Shown piece by piece: positions 25,665 through 39,876 of a stretch of DNA of 64,000 nt. Under the pieces are notes generated by a model that did not search any database, had not been told where the DNA came from, and saw nothing but the letters and a program-made list of their open reading frames with translations. Each line of letters starts with the position of its first letter. Positions within the stretch are counted from its first letter, which is position 1. The stretch comes from Wuchereria bancrofti (taxonomy: Eukaryota > Nematoda > Chromadorea > Rhabditida > Onchocercidae): assembly GCA_005281725.1 (NCBI GenBank), contig SSBO01000008.1:4946011-5010010 (forward strand), read 5' to 3'. The position numbers were made by a program, and so were the translations under genes.

Positions 25665-27052
25665 GTTATGATTATCTAATTGTAATTTCATTTATTATCA
25701 TTTCAAAAATGTTTAATATTTTCATAACATTAATTATCACCACTTATCATTGCTTTATTCTATATCACAAGATATATTATCATTTTTACAAACAATCAAT
25801 ACTTCTCACTGTGACACATTTACGATAATCACATATTATATCAGTCATTTCTTTATCAAAAATGTAAATCATCCTTTTTTTTATTTATCATTTATCTATC
25901 ACTTATCAATTAACAAATTACCATTGCCAATCCATCAATCTATTCCCATCTATTAACCTTCAACTTTCATCTCATTTCCTTCACTCTTCGTCTTCCCTTC
26001 GTTCCTTTTGAATCCGTCATTCCCGCCTTGTTTACGGTAACAAAAATTGCGCTAATGTCTAAAGGCGATTTCTCCGATGCCACGCACATGTGCGCTCTTT
26101 GTTCATTCGAATGCTTTTATTTCCCATTTATCATTTCATTTTATTTATAAAATATTATTGAGATTTTAAAGAAAATTAATCAAATTTTAAAAAGTTTGAT
26201 TAAATTTAATTAAATTTAAGCAAAAAAAAAATGAAAATTCATTGTTTTTATTTATTTAAAAAAGTATTAAAAATATGTTAAAGAAAAAATATTCAAAAAA
26301 AAATACTGAAATTTAAAACAAATTGTTTAAGAAAATTAAGAATTTTTTTGGTTAGATTTAAAGGAATATATAATTAAATTTAAAGGAAACCAATTAAATT
26401 CTGAGAAATTTAATTGAATTTAGAAAAAAAGGGACATTTTTAATAGTAAACAAAAATATTGCAATAAAAAAAATTACTTTTTTTTGAGGAAATATAATTA
26501 ATCATATGAAAGTATAGAAAAAATGAACTATACGATATGAAAAAAATGATAATTAATAGGTAAAATCATTTAATAATTTCTGAAAAAAATTATTATTATT
26601 GAAAATCATTTCTTATAATGAGGAAAATTATTTAGTTGACATATTTAAATAATAATTATAATTGTTAAAAGGATTTATTAAATATAAGTCATAAGATTAC
26701 GTTGAAAGTTACAAGTTGAGTTATTTAAAATTATGTTGAAGAAGCATTAAATCGTAATTATTTTCGACTTCAAATATTCGTCTTGGTAAAAAGAAAAAAT
26801 GTCCAGAAATTTGATTTCAGAAATTTTAATTTTTTTTCTATTAATAGAAAGGATGAAATTTTAAGAAAAACAATTAACTCAACCGCCTTTTGCATTATTT
26901 CACTATTACTCTAATAAATCTGATTAATGTAAAATTAGGATATAATGAATTTTCTGATATCATAAATTTACATTTTAATCCGATAAACTTTTTTTTTATC
27001 AAAAGTTATAAAATGGCACATTTTTTTTTTAATTATCCAATTATTATTAGTG
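25665..27052. other. Intergenic, likely divergent promoter region
   Basis: Between the divergent GCNA and C-type-lectin-like genes. It is very AT-rich with long A and T runs (26220-26500). No gene or clear element was seen. Confidence 0.6.
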
Positions 27053-30000
27053 ATGGAAATGCTTCATACGATTACCATTTCAATGATTTTCATCTCTTTG
27101 TATGCTAATCAATTAGATAATAAAAATTTGAAACGACGATGTGACTCATTGAGTGGAATAACTTGTGAATGTGCTAATCCATTAGGTAAAATATTTTTAA
27201 TTTTAGCATTATCTTAAAATTATAGCATTTAGTTTTAAATTATTAACATTTAATCAAATAACTTTTTTTCAAAACAATAATATACTTTGAATATGCTAAA
27301 TTTAAAAAAAAAATAACTTTGAGTTTAATAAATTTAAAGTTTAAGTTACAAAATTGTCTTAATATTAAAATTAAGATTGAAAGTTGTTATTTAATGCTTG
27401 AAAAATTTTTAGCATTGTGTTTTGAATATCAGTTTTACGACTTTAATAATTGCGAATAGTTTTTACAGTTCAATGGAAAAATAACGAAGGGAAAATTTTT
27501 AAAATTAATGAAATTTATTATGGCAAAGAAATAATCCTTTGTTACATTATGGAATTTATCAATCACACAAATCACTATGTTAACATTTTTAAATTATTAA
27601 GTATGAAAAATTTAAAATTGTTTACTTTAAAAGAAGAGGTGAAAAGAAAAGTTAGAAACGCAAAAATTTTTTTCATCATTTGAATTATTTTTATAACTTT
27701 TGTTTTTTCTTTTCAATAAAAGAAGCTAACAAATTAATTAAGTATGAAATTAAAATTTTATAGGATTTAGTAAGTGATGCACAAGATTGTAAACATTTGG
27801 AAGAATATTATGATGTAAGTATGGAACCAGCATTATTTTTAACATTTCGAAATATGGAAGTATTAAATTTACACTTACAACAACATTTTGAAATTTATCA
27901 ATCACAAGAAATTGACGCAACAACAGGATTATCATTTGATATGATTAATGGATTCTTTTGGTTCAATAATACAAACGTTGTAGATGAATCAATATTATCA
28001 CTAATTAATCAAACCAATACCACTGATATATGTTTAAAATTTTTTTTAGCTTATAATAAAGGTAATATAATGAATTAATTTTTATTTTGTTTTTCTGCTT
28101 TTTTTTTTGATGTTCGATATTGGTTTTATATCTTACACATATAAAAAAAGTGCATAATAATATCTTTTGGTAAAGTAGCTTTTTTTTCTACTCATAATTT
28201 ATGAGTGAAATTAATTGCAAAAAATGAAAAAAATAAAAATTAAATTCCAATTAACTGTAACATTCCTTTTTAAACTAAAAATACAAAAGCATTCATTTTT
28301 AAAAATGTTATCAATTTATAACTTTTATAGTTAATGATATTTTGAGATGATTTTTTTTTTTTTCGAAGATATCTTTACTGGAATAAATCTTACATACTGC
28401 TTGTTTTTTTTTCTTTTTGAAAAAAACTAAATTTAAAAAATTTATTAATTAGAGCATTTGTATTGTTTATTGCTAGAAATTTTATAATTTATTAATTTAA
28501 CTGTTTGCATTATTCACTGTGATTTTTTTTTCAGAAAAAGGACCAATTTTAAAGGCAAATAAATGCGATGCAATGTTATCACAATATATTCGCATTTGTT
28601 ATTATGCTATAGTGAGTTCTTCTCTGAATTTTTTCATTTTTTTTTTCGTATGATATTGGCTATTTAGTATAATCTTAATTAATTCTTTCAGAATATTATA
28701 CTAATCAAAAGGTACTATTACCCAGTACTAATTGAACAGAGATTAATTAATTTTTTGCTTGATAAATCTTAGGAATTTATCATTAAAATTATTGCATAAA
28801 TATAATATTACTGATTGCATGATTATTTGTTAAGAAGTTTGTTAAGAAAAAATAAATTCAGCCATGCTCTGATAATTATGATAAACATATGGCGATATGA
28901 TAATGATAATAGTTAACAACGAAGACAAATATGGCTGAATTTTACTAAGAGAAGCAATTTGCCTTAAGTAACTTTATTCGTTAAATTAAAATTACTTTAA
29001 AATTTTAAATTTGGACAACAGATAGTAGTAGCATCATTTTAGATTGTATAAAGCTTTAAATAACACTCACAATCTTTTACTTTAAAACTACAAAGTATGA
29101 TGAGAGAGAAGTGATATATGTCAATGATCATTATTGTGATAAATAAAAATTGTATTAGTGATGACAATGCGATAATTATTTTGATAACAAGTATATCAAT
29201 TATATAAATAATTTCATTTTAAGAATTATATCAAGTCAACAACAAAAATGATTCATAAGAAATATTTACAATTCAAAGCAGGAAACTTATTAAGGAATGT
29301 AAATGTAAATAATATTTCAAATGTCAATAATAATAGTAATACTGTTAACAACGTCGGATCAAATTTAACAGGTACAAAAAGTAACTGAAACGATTGATTT
29401 ATGTACGAACAATTATTTTTGCAATAACAATAGTAGTAATAATGATATCAATAATAATAATAATAAATATAGTAATAATAATAAATAGTAACAACAATAG
29501 TAGTGATAATGGTGACATTGATTAAATTAGTGAAGAGAATCAAATTCATTTTGATCAATGCTCTACAAATTAATTATGATAAAGCACTAAGTAGAAATTT
29601 ATAAAGAAAGGCTAACACTGATTAAAATTTTTAATTAAATTACTGATTTGCAAAAAAAATTAAGCAAAAGTGATTTTAGCAGATTGGTCTAACGAATGTT
29701 CTTACCTTTTATGGGAATATGATAACAAAAAGATATGTTATGTACCTGTTATTAAATATTTCAAACGAACGGTAAGTTATTCAGCAAAAAAAGAAATGGA
29801 AACAAAATAACTTCTAATTTATTTTAAATAAAACAATGTGTAAAACAATTTATTTTAATTATCTCAATTAAAATCAACGATAGTTTCCCTTTTTCTTTCT
29901 TAATTAAAAGATTTTGAGTTTGCTGACTTGAAAAGTCAGCAAATTTAATTACTTACTTTATACTATTACTTTATTTTAATTTTAATGATTACTCTACTAG

Positions 30001-31090
30001 AAATGACTGATTTTTATTTTGTACTGTTTCCTTCATCGTTTTCACTCCCATAAATATTTCGAATAGCTTTTTCAAATTGCTAATTCTTCATTAACTTATT
30101 CAATTTTATTGTAATGTGGTAATTTTGTTATTTTTTTAATCTTTGAAAATTACTTACGTATTTACTTACTTAACTTTTTATCCAACATTAATGTTAAATG
30201 CAGTAATCAATGATGGGTTAAATTGAAAATTAATTTCCACAATAATAAATCAATTGTGGTAAAAATTTCAAAAATTTAGGAATCAATGCATTATAATTTA
30301 ATAAATAAAATGTGTTCAAGCAAATTTCCATGGATAAGCGCTCGCATACGTAATCGCAAACAAATTTCAATATTAAGAAATTTAACAGAATGTTACTTTT
30401 TAAACATTTTTCCTTCACTTTTTTAAAATACCAACTATTATCAATTTTTTCACTAACATAAAGTGAAATGGAAATATTTAGAAATGATATTTAATATCGA
30501 ATTGAAAATATACGAATTCATTGTTTGATTCATTTATGATTTTTAGCATTTTTGAAAGTAAATCAAATTCATATTAAACATATACCAATATTAATTGGTT
30601 TAATTCATATGAGAGGAATGGGTTTCATTTGGACAACCGGTAATAACGGATCATATTTGAATTTGTGGGATTCATCATATAATAGCTTATATGATGAAAT
30701 GCCATTTTGGATTGATCCAACATTTCATCCTTATTTAAACACAACTGAAATACATTGTCATCGATTTGTCATTTGGACACGTTAGTTTGTTGATTCATTT
30801 GCAAAAAAACAAAAGCAAACAAATAAAAAAGCTTTGTTTATACTAATTTGATCATTTCTATTCATTTATATATATTAGTATTTAAAGAAAAAAAAAGCTA
30901 AGCTAAACGAATTACCATGATTTTCCAAAAATTCAGAAAAAAAAAAATAATTTAATCAGTTTTATTGATATTTTTATCTTTCTCTTTCTTAGATACCAAT
31001 GATAATTATGCACGTGCGATACCTTGCGAATATCCAACAAATGTTAATTTGGTACTATGCGAATATGATTGTAAAATAAAATATAAATAA
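27053..31090 (+). CDS. Secreted protein with two divergent C-type lectin-like domains
   Basis: Nine exons close in phase to 453 residues: 27053-27185, 27469-27638, 27764-28061, 28535-28611, 29224-29371, 29680-29771, 30280-30391, 30547-30780, 30993-31090. The N-terminus MEMLHTITISMIFISLYANQ is a signal peptide. The first lectin-like domain spans about 45-255 (WKNNEGKIF to IRICYYAI). An Asn-rich linker (around VNVNNISNVNNNSN) leads to a second domain beginning DWSNECSYLLW, with ILIGLIHMRGMGFIWTTGN and a C-terminal RAIPCEYP...LVLCEYDC. The second domain matches the CTLD plan (WIGL, WxxG, paired C-terminal cysteines). I see no EPN/QPD or WND calcium-binding signature, so sugar binding is doubtful. 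Nematode clec genes are secreted and often immune- or surface-related. Two exons (29224, 30280) rest mainly on phase and splice signals. Confidence 0.82.
29919..29943. other. Perfect 11-bp hairpin in an intron
   Basis: TTTGCTGACTT at 29919-29929 is followed by a three-base loop (GAA) and its exact reverse complement AAGTCAGCAAA at 29933-29943. It lies in the intron after the 29680-29771 exon of the lectin-like gene. No function is implied by the sequence alone. Confidence 0.85.
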
Positions 31091-34011
31091 TTTTTTTTTT
31101 CTAATATGTAACAGAATTAAGGAAGGATATTTAAATTTTTCCAATTAATCATTCGTAATAGTTATTATATCTTTTGTGGAATGATAAATTACTAATTATA
31201 TGTGCTAAAATAGCAACTGTGTGCTTTCTTCAAAGTATAAAACTAGAAAGATAAATTATTTAACCGGATCAGGTATATTTGCAATAATCACTATCTTTAA
31301 AAAACATTTCTGAAAAAAAAAGTTGGTGAAAAACTTTTGTTTACTGATAATTTGGAATTTGATCTTTTCATGGTAAAATAACATAAGAGATCATTTGATT
31401 TCGTATTACAAGTAAATAAGTTAGTTATATATGCAATGCTATTATTTCAATACCAAACAAATATTCATTTATATCAAAAAAAAATTTTTTTTTCAAACAA
31501 TATTCAGTAAAAAGTTTAAAAATTTTTTGTTAAATTTATATCACTTTCCCGGATATTTTAAATCCGTGTCACTTTTACGAAAAAATTATTCCATTACATT
31601 CTAATGATTAATTTTTGGAAAATGATTAGCTGATTATTGTTATTCATTACTAAAAAAACTTTGTAATATTTTTCTTTTAATAATTTTTTGTATATAAAAA
31701 ATCATTGCAATTTGTATTGCTCTAATCAAATTTAATATACAAAATAGAAAACACGAATTGAAAAGTTGCTGTTTCACATAGTTTTTATATTAATAAACAA
31801 ACAAAAAAAAAAAAGTGAACAAAAGGATGTGGTTAATAAGTAATCAAGCAAGTAAAGAGTAACAAGTAAACAAATAAACATATAAACAAGTAAATAAGCA
31901 ATAACAATGATAAATTTGTTATTTGTAGAATAAAATAATGCTAAAGAATGAAAGTAAACAAGCAAATAGAAAAAAATAACATTGAAATCGCAGTAAAATT
32001 AAACATAACTTAAAATCACCTGTAATCAGAACTTGATTTAATCATCGCAGTAAAATTTGACAGATATAATCTTTCGGTATAAAATTTTATATTAAATTTC
32101 AAGAAAAATTAAACCAAAATTTATATGAAAAATATTTAATATTTTGCAAATCTTATTTCAAAATTTTACTCGACTAAAAGTACATCGTATATGATTGAAT
32201 TGAAATAAGTCATAGCTGAAGTGAATGTAAAGTGGATGTTTGCTATGTTTACTGGAAATTTCAAATTTTCAAAAAGGAAAGAAAGCAATAATTAATATTC
32301 TTAAGAAAGATATTTGCGATTATTTATTCCAATAATTTGTGATCTAACTTAAGGTACTTTTTATTACTAGTAACAAAGATTCAGATATACCCGTAATTAC
32401 TATATTTTAGAAACGAGATTTTCTAGAAGTCAGAGAAAATTTATCAAAAATCATTTATTTACTGAAAAAAAAAAACTAATGAAAAGTTATTAGGATATAT
32501 TGCATATAAAGATAATTTTCAATTTTCAAGTTCAGTTGAATTAAGCTATGTTTTCAATAAGTGAATTAAATGCTTCAAATTTTAACAAACACTAACGAAT
32601 AATTTAGATGCTTTAAATTATGTTATTAAAAGTTTAACTATTCTTATATTTGAACACGTATGTCTTTCTATTATAAATTTCTATTAGAACAGAGAAAACT
32701 TATTATATCTTCAACATATATATATATATAAATTACTACTCGCCAAAATTCCAACTTTGCAATTTAAAAAACTATTGCAATTAAATATTACAATTATTGT
32801 ATGATTAAAAAGATGTGATGATAATGATCAAAAAAAAAAAGAAAAATAATAGTTTAATGGTCAATATTAATTGATAACACATGTAGGCTTCTAAGAATTT
32901 TATCTTTTTTAATACAATTTTTATTCCTAACGTTAACGTACTATCATACTTTGCATAAGACTGCTATTATATCATATATTATGTTATTTGAGTATGCGCA
33001 CTACAAGTAAAAGGACCATAGCAATTTCCTACCAAACACCTATGTAATTTATATCCCTAATTTGAACTAAATTGTATAGGATGATAAAGAAATTCATCTC
33101 AATATTTGGTTCATATCAAACCTTATCGTTGATTTGAGTAAGTTGTAGAGTTGAATAATTAATACATTGTAAAGAAAGCGACATTTGATCAATTTATTAT
33201 ATTGAAATAAAAATTATCGTTGATCGCAATTATTAAACAAAGAGAGTTTGAGGAAATAGTTGTAGGAGGGTAGTGAATGTCAGATTACTAACTTCGATAA
33301 AGAATATAACTCTTTATATAATAAGCATTAACTTATAACACGATGCACTAATTTTACAATGCCGTAAAGGAGGTCAATTAAACGAAAAACTGCTAACCTT
33401 GTAAAATTCGAATACAATTTATAGTTAGTAAGGAATCGACAAACAACAAAAGAGGTCAACTAAATAAGAACCTGATAATTGTAAACAATCTAATTGGAGA
33501 CAACTTCCAACACTTTGTTATTCGTTGTTAACAAAATAATGTAAATAAGCTCGGAAGAATTAGATAAATGATTTCATGTACGACATTGAAACATTTTTCT
33601 AAAGAATGTTCAAACAAGACTTTATCTATAGTTCTATGCATTTAATAGGATTTTATTTCTACATATTATAATTTGGTCCTTCAGACAAATCCTTTTTTTA
33701 ATAATGTACGACACACATAAGGAAACTTTTATTTCTATGATGGTACTACAATTTATGAATTTACTAGCAATAATCTAAAACAACTATTAAAATAACAAAG
33801 AATACCTCGTAAGTACCACATCTATAACTACTACATGATGCCACGATCAAAGGGAGCACCGGAATTTGCTAGAGATATAAGTAATGATTATCAGAAGACT
33901 CCCAAAATCAACAGATAAGGCATCTTTGACTATTAAGTATTTTAATAGTTAATTTGTACCACTCCAGTGCTATGCGAAAAATTAATATGTCAAAATGAGA
34001 TCAATGATGTA
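31091..34011. other. Long AT-rich intergenic region
   Basis: About 2.9 kb between the lectin-like gene and the end of nicalin. It contains A/T homopolymer runs and a short TA run near 32720. No frame shows coding character and no RNA gene is recognised. Confidence 0.6.
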
Positions 34012-37000
34012 TCATAATTTTTTAAACTTAACAAGTACTGCTTCAACGGATGTTTGTAACACCGGTGCAACAAAATATAACGCTGATAAATAAAGCGCTA
34101 TAATAGCTGCTAACAAAAGTTCAAAGATAGCTGGTTTCGCTCGATGCGCCGTTAAGCGATCTTCGAGTATACCATAAAGAGATACTTCTGCTACGGAAAC
34201 TGGTTCCACTACAGTTTGTCCAGAAGTATACCTGGAATCAATATTATAAATTGCCCAAGATAAATGTACCATAAAGTGATATTTTATTACGAAAACTGCT
34301 TTCAACATATAATTGAAACCATTATATTTTGCACGCATAAAAAACCCAATAACCAATCAAATTCGGGTCGTCTAATTTTAATTCCAGAACAGAAACCATA
34401 AAAAAGTAATATGTCGTTGAATAATTTGAATAATATATCAATAAAAATAATATATATTTTATAGTGGAAATATAAGAAAAGATTCAAGTACCGTCAATTT
34501 CGTGATGTAATATAATTAAATAAGGAATCGCTTTTCTTCTAACTTTTGATTGTGACAACATAACATACCTAATTACAGTATCCCTAAGATTAGATACAAG
34601 CCAATCGTTGTTAGCAGCTAAAGAACGAGATTTGCTTCCAAATCGTCGCATCCAGTTTGATAATCGTTTTCTGTTAACATCTCCCGGTGTCATAATTGAA
34701 CAAGTTGAAACATTTTCTTCACGCGCACATTTTGAATTTGGCAAATTTAAAACATACACCAAAAGAGCTTCGCCAATAGTTCGCACATTTGTCTGGAAAC
34801 TATTCGAACTTGACGATTTAAATGATTAACTGTATAAAGTAAACTGAAATATGCTGAAAGATAAAACTAATTAGATTCACCGACAACAGGAAGTGTACGA
34901 AAGGTTTTCGTCCGTCTGTTCTTACCATATGTATATGCTTATTTCTAGTGTAAAATATTACTACACACATACATAAGTAATGAACGGATATCATTTCCGA
35001 AGGACTATTGCGATTTTATGATTCCAAGGAAAATGGTTCAATTAAACAAATTAAACAGATCGGTAAAGGAATGGATCTGAAAATATCCATACTTCCAAAA
35101 CTTCCATATCGACCTGTGACAGTGTATCCAAAAATGAATTTCGACCAGAATCAGTATGTGATTTAAAATGTGACAGCGTGAGAGCAGGTAAACGTTGAAT
35201 TGAAAATCTGGAAACTCTAATGGTAAATCAGATTCATCCGAAATAGAATTCTCGACTAATTTTTAAAAACAAAAGAGTGATTCTGTACGTTGTAACTCTC
35301 ATTTAAATCTAATAATAATAATATATATGAGCATCTGTAACTCACTTATTTTGAGTTTCTTCCAAAGAGACAATACGCTGAACTTAGTAAAGAAGCATTT
35401 AAGCTAAATAGATAATTAGGATACTCAGAATTTGAGACCAGCTAAATAAACAATAATCAGTTTTCTTAAGGAAGCAAAACGAGTTCTTTTCCACACGACA
35501 ATCTTTCAACAATTACTAAAATATTTCAGGAACTTTCAGCATTTGTAGAAAAAGATGGAAAATTGTACCTTTCATGTTCCCATGCAAGCACATCGGCATT
35601 CAGATTGATTTTCTTCGACACAATTTCTACACTTCGATTTGGAGGTGCAGCATCTTTTAGCAGCAAAAAAAAACGTCCAACAGGAGATGTATCAGCAGGC
35701 ATCTTTGATACATGCGCTATAAGGCTACCATCTTTACCCACTGAGTCAAGACATAAGACAAGTTCGACGTTCGTTTCTGCAAAACAACTTTAATATGTTT
35801 ACACCTTTATCTTCAAATCGAAAAAATCCGCAAACTTAGCTTTCCATTTTTTTTTTTTCATCTTTAACACTCAGAACTTCAGAAATCACATCTCTCTTCC
35901 AGCTGCGCTATACATAACTGCCGCCTATTAAACCTAATTTACTAAAAATAATTACCGCTCTGCTTATCAATATGTTCTTCTAGCCACTGGCGACTACCTT
36001 GATAATTGAATTTTCCACCAGCAGTCAGCAAAAACATCATATTATATTTAGGTTTCATTGTGTTCTAGAAAAGAGATGAAAAAAACTATTACTGTGAAAA
36101 AAAAAATGAAACAGAATTGAATGAACCGTCTTACTCGAAGAAGTAAAATAATAATACTCTCAATAACATATGAAGACAGACTAAAAAAAAAATCCTATTT
36201 AACGAAGTGCTGAAATCGTGTTACTGAAATCAAACATGTGCTAGTAAATAATATTAGAAAAATGAGTTAGAAGTGAGCTAAATAAAATTGAACGCAAGCA
36301 ATCGACCCGAGAACAGAATCGTGTTGCAAAAATCAAACACGATTTCAGTTCTACGGGTTGATCGAAAACGACGGTAGTTACTGATAAAAGGGCGGAAAAA
36401 GAATAGTCACGGATATAAAACATTGTTGGTTACCTTACACTAAAAAAACAATGTAAACTAGCAGAAAAACATAAACTTACAGAACTATAGAAACGAGAGA
36501 AGATTGCCAGTAATTCAAGCAGTGCTGTTACTCCACTTCCGTTAGCATCTGCACCAATTGCCAATCCTGGTACTGCTGAATGGCTATCGTAGTGTGCCAC
36601 CACAACAACTAATGGTGAATTTCGATCTGTTGACCAAAGGTGTCCCTTGAAAATAGAATTTCATTTCTATCTTAACTAATTTGCACATCTGGAATAACCT
36701 TCTTTCCTTTTTAATTCTACCAAATCATTATCTTCCAAGTCTGTAACAATGAAAGAACACACTTTTTTGGAAAGAATCTACATTTCACTAAACATGAAAT
36801 AGTGGAAAAATTGGAAGAACTAAATAAAATATGGAATCACTGTTATTGTGATCAGAAAAGATGGAGCAGAATTTACAATAAAGATAAATCTGGAACATCC
36901 ATACCAATAATAAAAGAAAGAAAAGTAAACTAAAAATAATCTTAAATAAAAATTATAGTTGACTAGTAATAGATTAAATATAAATATTAGTTCGAACTTT

Positions 37001-38514
37001 TTGGATCATAAATTAAATCAGGATGAAACTGCATACTATTAAAGTATTTGAAACCCTAATAAATATAATTTAAAAATAGCAAACACACGCCAAAACTTAC
37101 TATGACGTTAGCTGATTTTGGTACCACAATATTATTAGAGACCGAGGCTGACGATGAAAACTGGAAAATATTTGCACTTATTGCATTCAACAATTGCTGC
37201 ACGGCAGTTGGAGACCTCAAAAGTCTTGTTCAGTATATAAAACAGTGATTATTCATAACATACTACATGATACTAGCAGACTCAATCAACAAACAAACAA
37301 ATAAAAAGACTCAAACTTCGTTAATGTTTACCTCCAATTTGGTTTAACGAAATGGTTAAAACAATCAACAGTTACAAGAAACCTTTTCGAAAATGCCGTT
37401 ACTTCCGCAACGAGAGCTTGTAGCTCTGGTTGCTGTTGTACCACATATACTGCTACATCAGTATTTAAATACAAAAGATCTTTTTCCAGTGAAGCCAATT
37501 TCTGCAATTAGCGGGTTATTAGTTTTTAAATTCAGATTCAAGTAATGGCATAGCTCTGAGACAACTACCTATTAAAGAATTATTAAACTTCTGAGAAGCT
37601 AAATCCACGTTCGGACCAATTGCAATATGAGTTAGACAATGATAGTGAACTACCGCTACGTCAACTATTATCTTAAAGAAATGAAATCATAAAGATAGAG
37701 AAACCAAATACTTTTATGTATTATATTGAATACTGCTACATTAAAATAGAATCATTAGCAAAAAGATACAATCAAATGGTGATATTATTATTTGAGACTT
37801 TAGAATAATTGGGATAAATGAAGTAGCTCACGAGTAAAGTGAAGGCGTAACTGCTACAAAAAGCAAAAACTTACTGTCTTTGTTGAAGGTGTTAACGTGT
37901 CCAAGTTGGCTGGTAATACAATCAGGACAGCACCAAAGGCCTGATTAAACAATGCTTGCAAATCGCGACCTAATAAGTCACGCCAGTTTACAACTAAGCA
38001 ACGTCTAAGAACAGTACTATCCAGTGATACGGCTTCATATATTACTACAAATTGACTATCGTTAAAAATATTAAAAATATATCAAAACCAGAAATCAAAT
38101 AAAATGAAAGTATTATTTAATTATTTAATGTGTAAAAAGCTAATAAAATCCAAACAGGATAACTAACACATTCTTTTCAGTGAAATGTACTATAAAATGA
38201 TCAATTGTGTATATCTTTTAAATCGTAATAACTGGGTACTGGACTTCAAATTAGTTTATAGTCTTACCCATTCAAAAACCAATGATATATTCTCTGAAAA
38301 ATAAATTGCAAACGCCAAAAAGTGTCTTACCTTGCCAAGAACGACTACCATGAGGAGTACCAACAATATCATATTGTTGCAAACGATATGCTTTGAATTC
38401 TAACTCAACAGAATCACCCAACTGTGAGCTACTAGCCATACACCAAGTTAGCAACATCGATACATAAATAAACACCACCGGGCTTCTCAACTCGTCCAAA
38501 AATTCATCTAACAT
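34012..38514 (-). CDS. NCLN: Nicalin (nra-2)
   Basis: Ten exons close in phase to 559 residues (human nicalin about 563): 38331-38514, 37875-38044, 37332-37501, 37101-37215, 36481-36645, 35956-36064, 35569-35776, 35093-35207, 34569-34792, 34012-34231. A signal-like hydrophobic stretch (VVFIYVSMLLTWCM) starts the protein. A luminal nicastrin/M28-peptidase-like domain includes VVVVAHYDSHSAVP and GADANGSGVTALLEL. A C-terminal membrane helix (ELLLAAIIALYLSALYFV) ends it. Nicalin is an ER membrane protein working with NOMO and TMEM147 at the multipass translocon; in C. elegans nra-2 affects levamisole-receptor subunit composition. The peptidase fold is thought to be non-catalytic. An acceptor (TTTTTGTAG) six bases before the ATG is a candidate trans-splice site. 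The gene is divergent from COX5B. Confidence 0.95.
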
Positions 38515-39876
38515 CTTTGCCTACAAAAATTTCTTAAATTTCACTTTGCATCATTTCCATGTGGCAAACTTCCCTCATTACAACGGATAACCACATCAAA
38601 TTAAGATGCAACTTTGCCAGTAGTACTGAAAAGTGCTACAGTTACGTAAGATAGTTAAATAAGGTTTGCCACATGCAAATGATGCAAAGTGACGTAAGAA
38701 ATCAAAAACTAATTGGTTATTACTTATAAACGGACTAATTTCATGGATGACTGAATTTGAATTTTAAACTGATATCTCAGTAAAAAAAAAATCTATACCA
38801 AAAACGTAAAACTAAATTTGCATACTATACATAAATAAGGATACTTATGATTTTTATGATACGATAACGTTCATTTTAAACACAATAAAAACTAAAAACG
38901 AAAGAGGGAAAAACTAGCAATTACAATGGATAATAATTTGCATAAATTACTGAAACATTGAAAACTGAACACTTAAAAAAAACAAAAATTTGCGACAGAT
39001 ATTTCCCGATAAGTAACAAAAGCATTAGCTAATGTATTAATAAGTATTACTCGCCAAAAACGTAAATTTAAAGAAAAAAATATATACATTTAAAATATAG
39101 GTTTTAAAAAAAAATATATATATTGTAACACAAAACTATACCCATTCACTAAATCTCCCAATCATCGAACAATACTACTCATTCACGTGATAACACGCAT
39201 CAACGTAGCTTGCGTTTTTAATCAACGTGAACTTAAGAAAAATTGTGCAAACATGTAGAAGGGAATGAAATAAGTGAAAAGCATATAGGCCTCACTACTT
39301 GCACACATAGACACGCATGCAGACGCAGACACGTACGCACACAGACATACACACACACACACACTCCTCTCATCTCGTAAGTCTAACACAATGGCATTTT
39401 GTCTCCAAGTTGTGTGAAGAAAATAGCATATTAAATGAAGAGAAGAATGAGTAAGATAAGGCATAGAAAATATCTTTAATAAGACATATTATAGTTCAAA
39501 ATACCATACAATAAGCGCTCAAATTAAGTAAGGTAATTAAGGTGCGCAATTTGTTAGGTTTATTTATAGTATATTTGCAATGTATGTATGCCATAAGATT
39601 GTCGTGTTCTAGCAGATAAGTTACACTTTCAATCTACATATATCACAAATATCTTATCTTTTGCATATTGTTAATTGTGTGTTCCTTATCAGTTATTTAT
39701 ACCACTCTTTATTTTGTTTAAATTTAAATGAGTATATGCGAAATCATCGTACTAGTTTTATCAAATTATTACTTATAAGGTGAGCAGCGAAACAATTAGC
39801 ATAATGGACATTTCATATTGGATATTTATTATTTTCATATTTGAAGTTATTTGTTAATTCTCTTATTTTTAAGAAA
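38515..39876. other. Divergent intergenic region, nicalin and COX5B
   Basis: About 1.36 kb between the two start codons, presumably containing both promoters. It is AT-rich with one CA-rich stretch. No TATA box or known motif could be assigned. Confidence 0.55.
39299..39364. repeat. Imperfect CA-dinucleotide tract
   Basis: An interrupted CACACA/GACACG run about 65 bp long, the purest part being ACACACACACACAC near 39350. On the minus strand it gives a spurious Cys/Val-rich frame. Confidence 0.88.

Noticed and set aside
28692..28711. Possible 20-base exon (AATATTATACTAATCAAAAG) in the lectin-like gene
   Set aside because: It leaves two bases and breaks phase with the following exon at 29224. 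Skipping it keeps the frame.
34608..34829. Plus-strand frame opposite a nicalin exon
   Set aside because: It is an antisense shadow of the coding exon with no splice signals of its own.
39222..39464. Minus-strand frame rich in Cys, Val and Ser
   Set aside because: It is a translation of the CA-dinucleotide tract.
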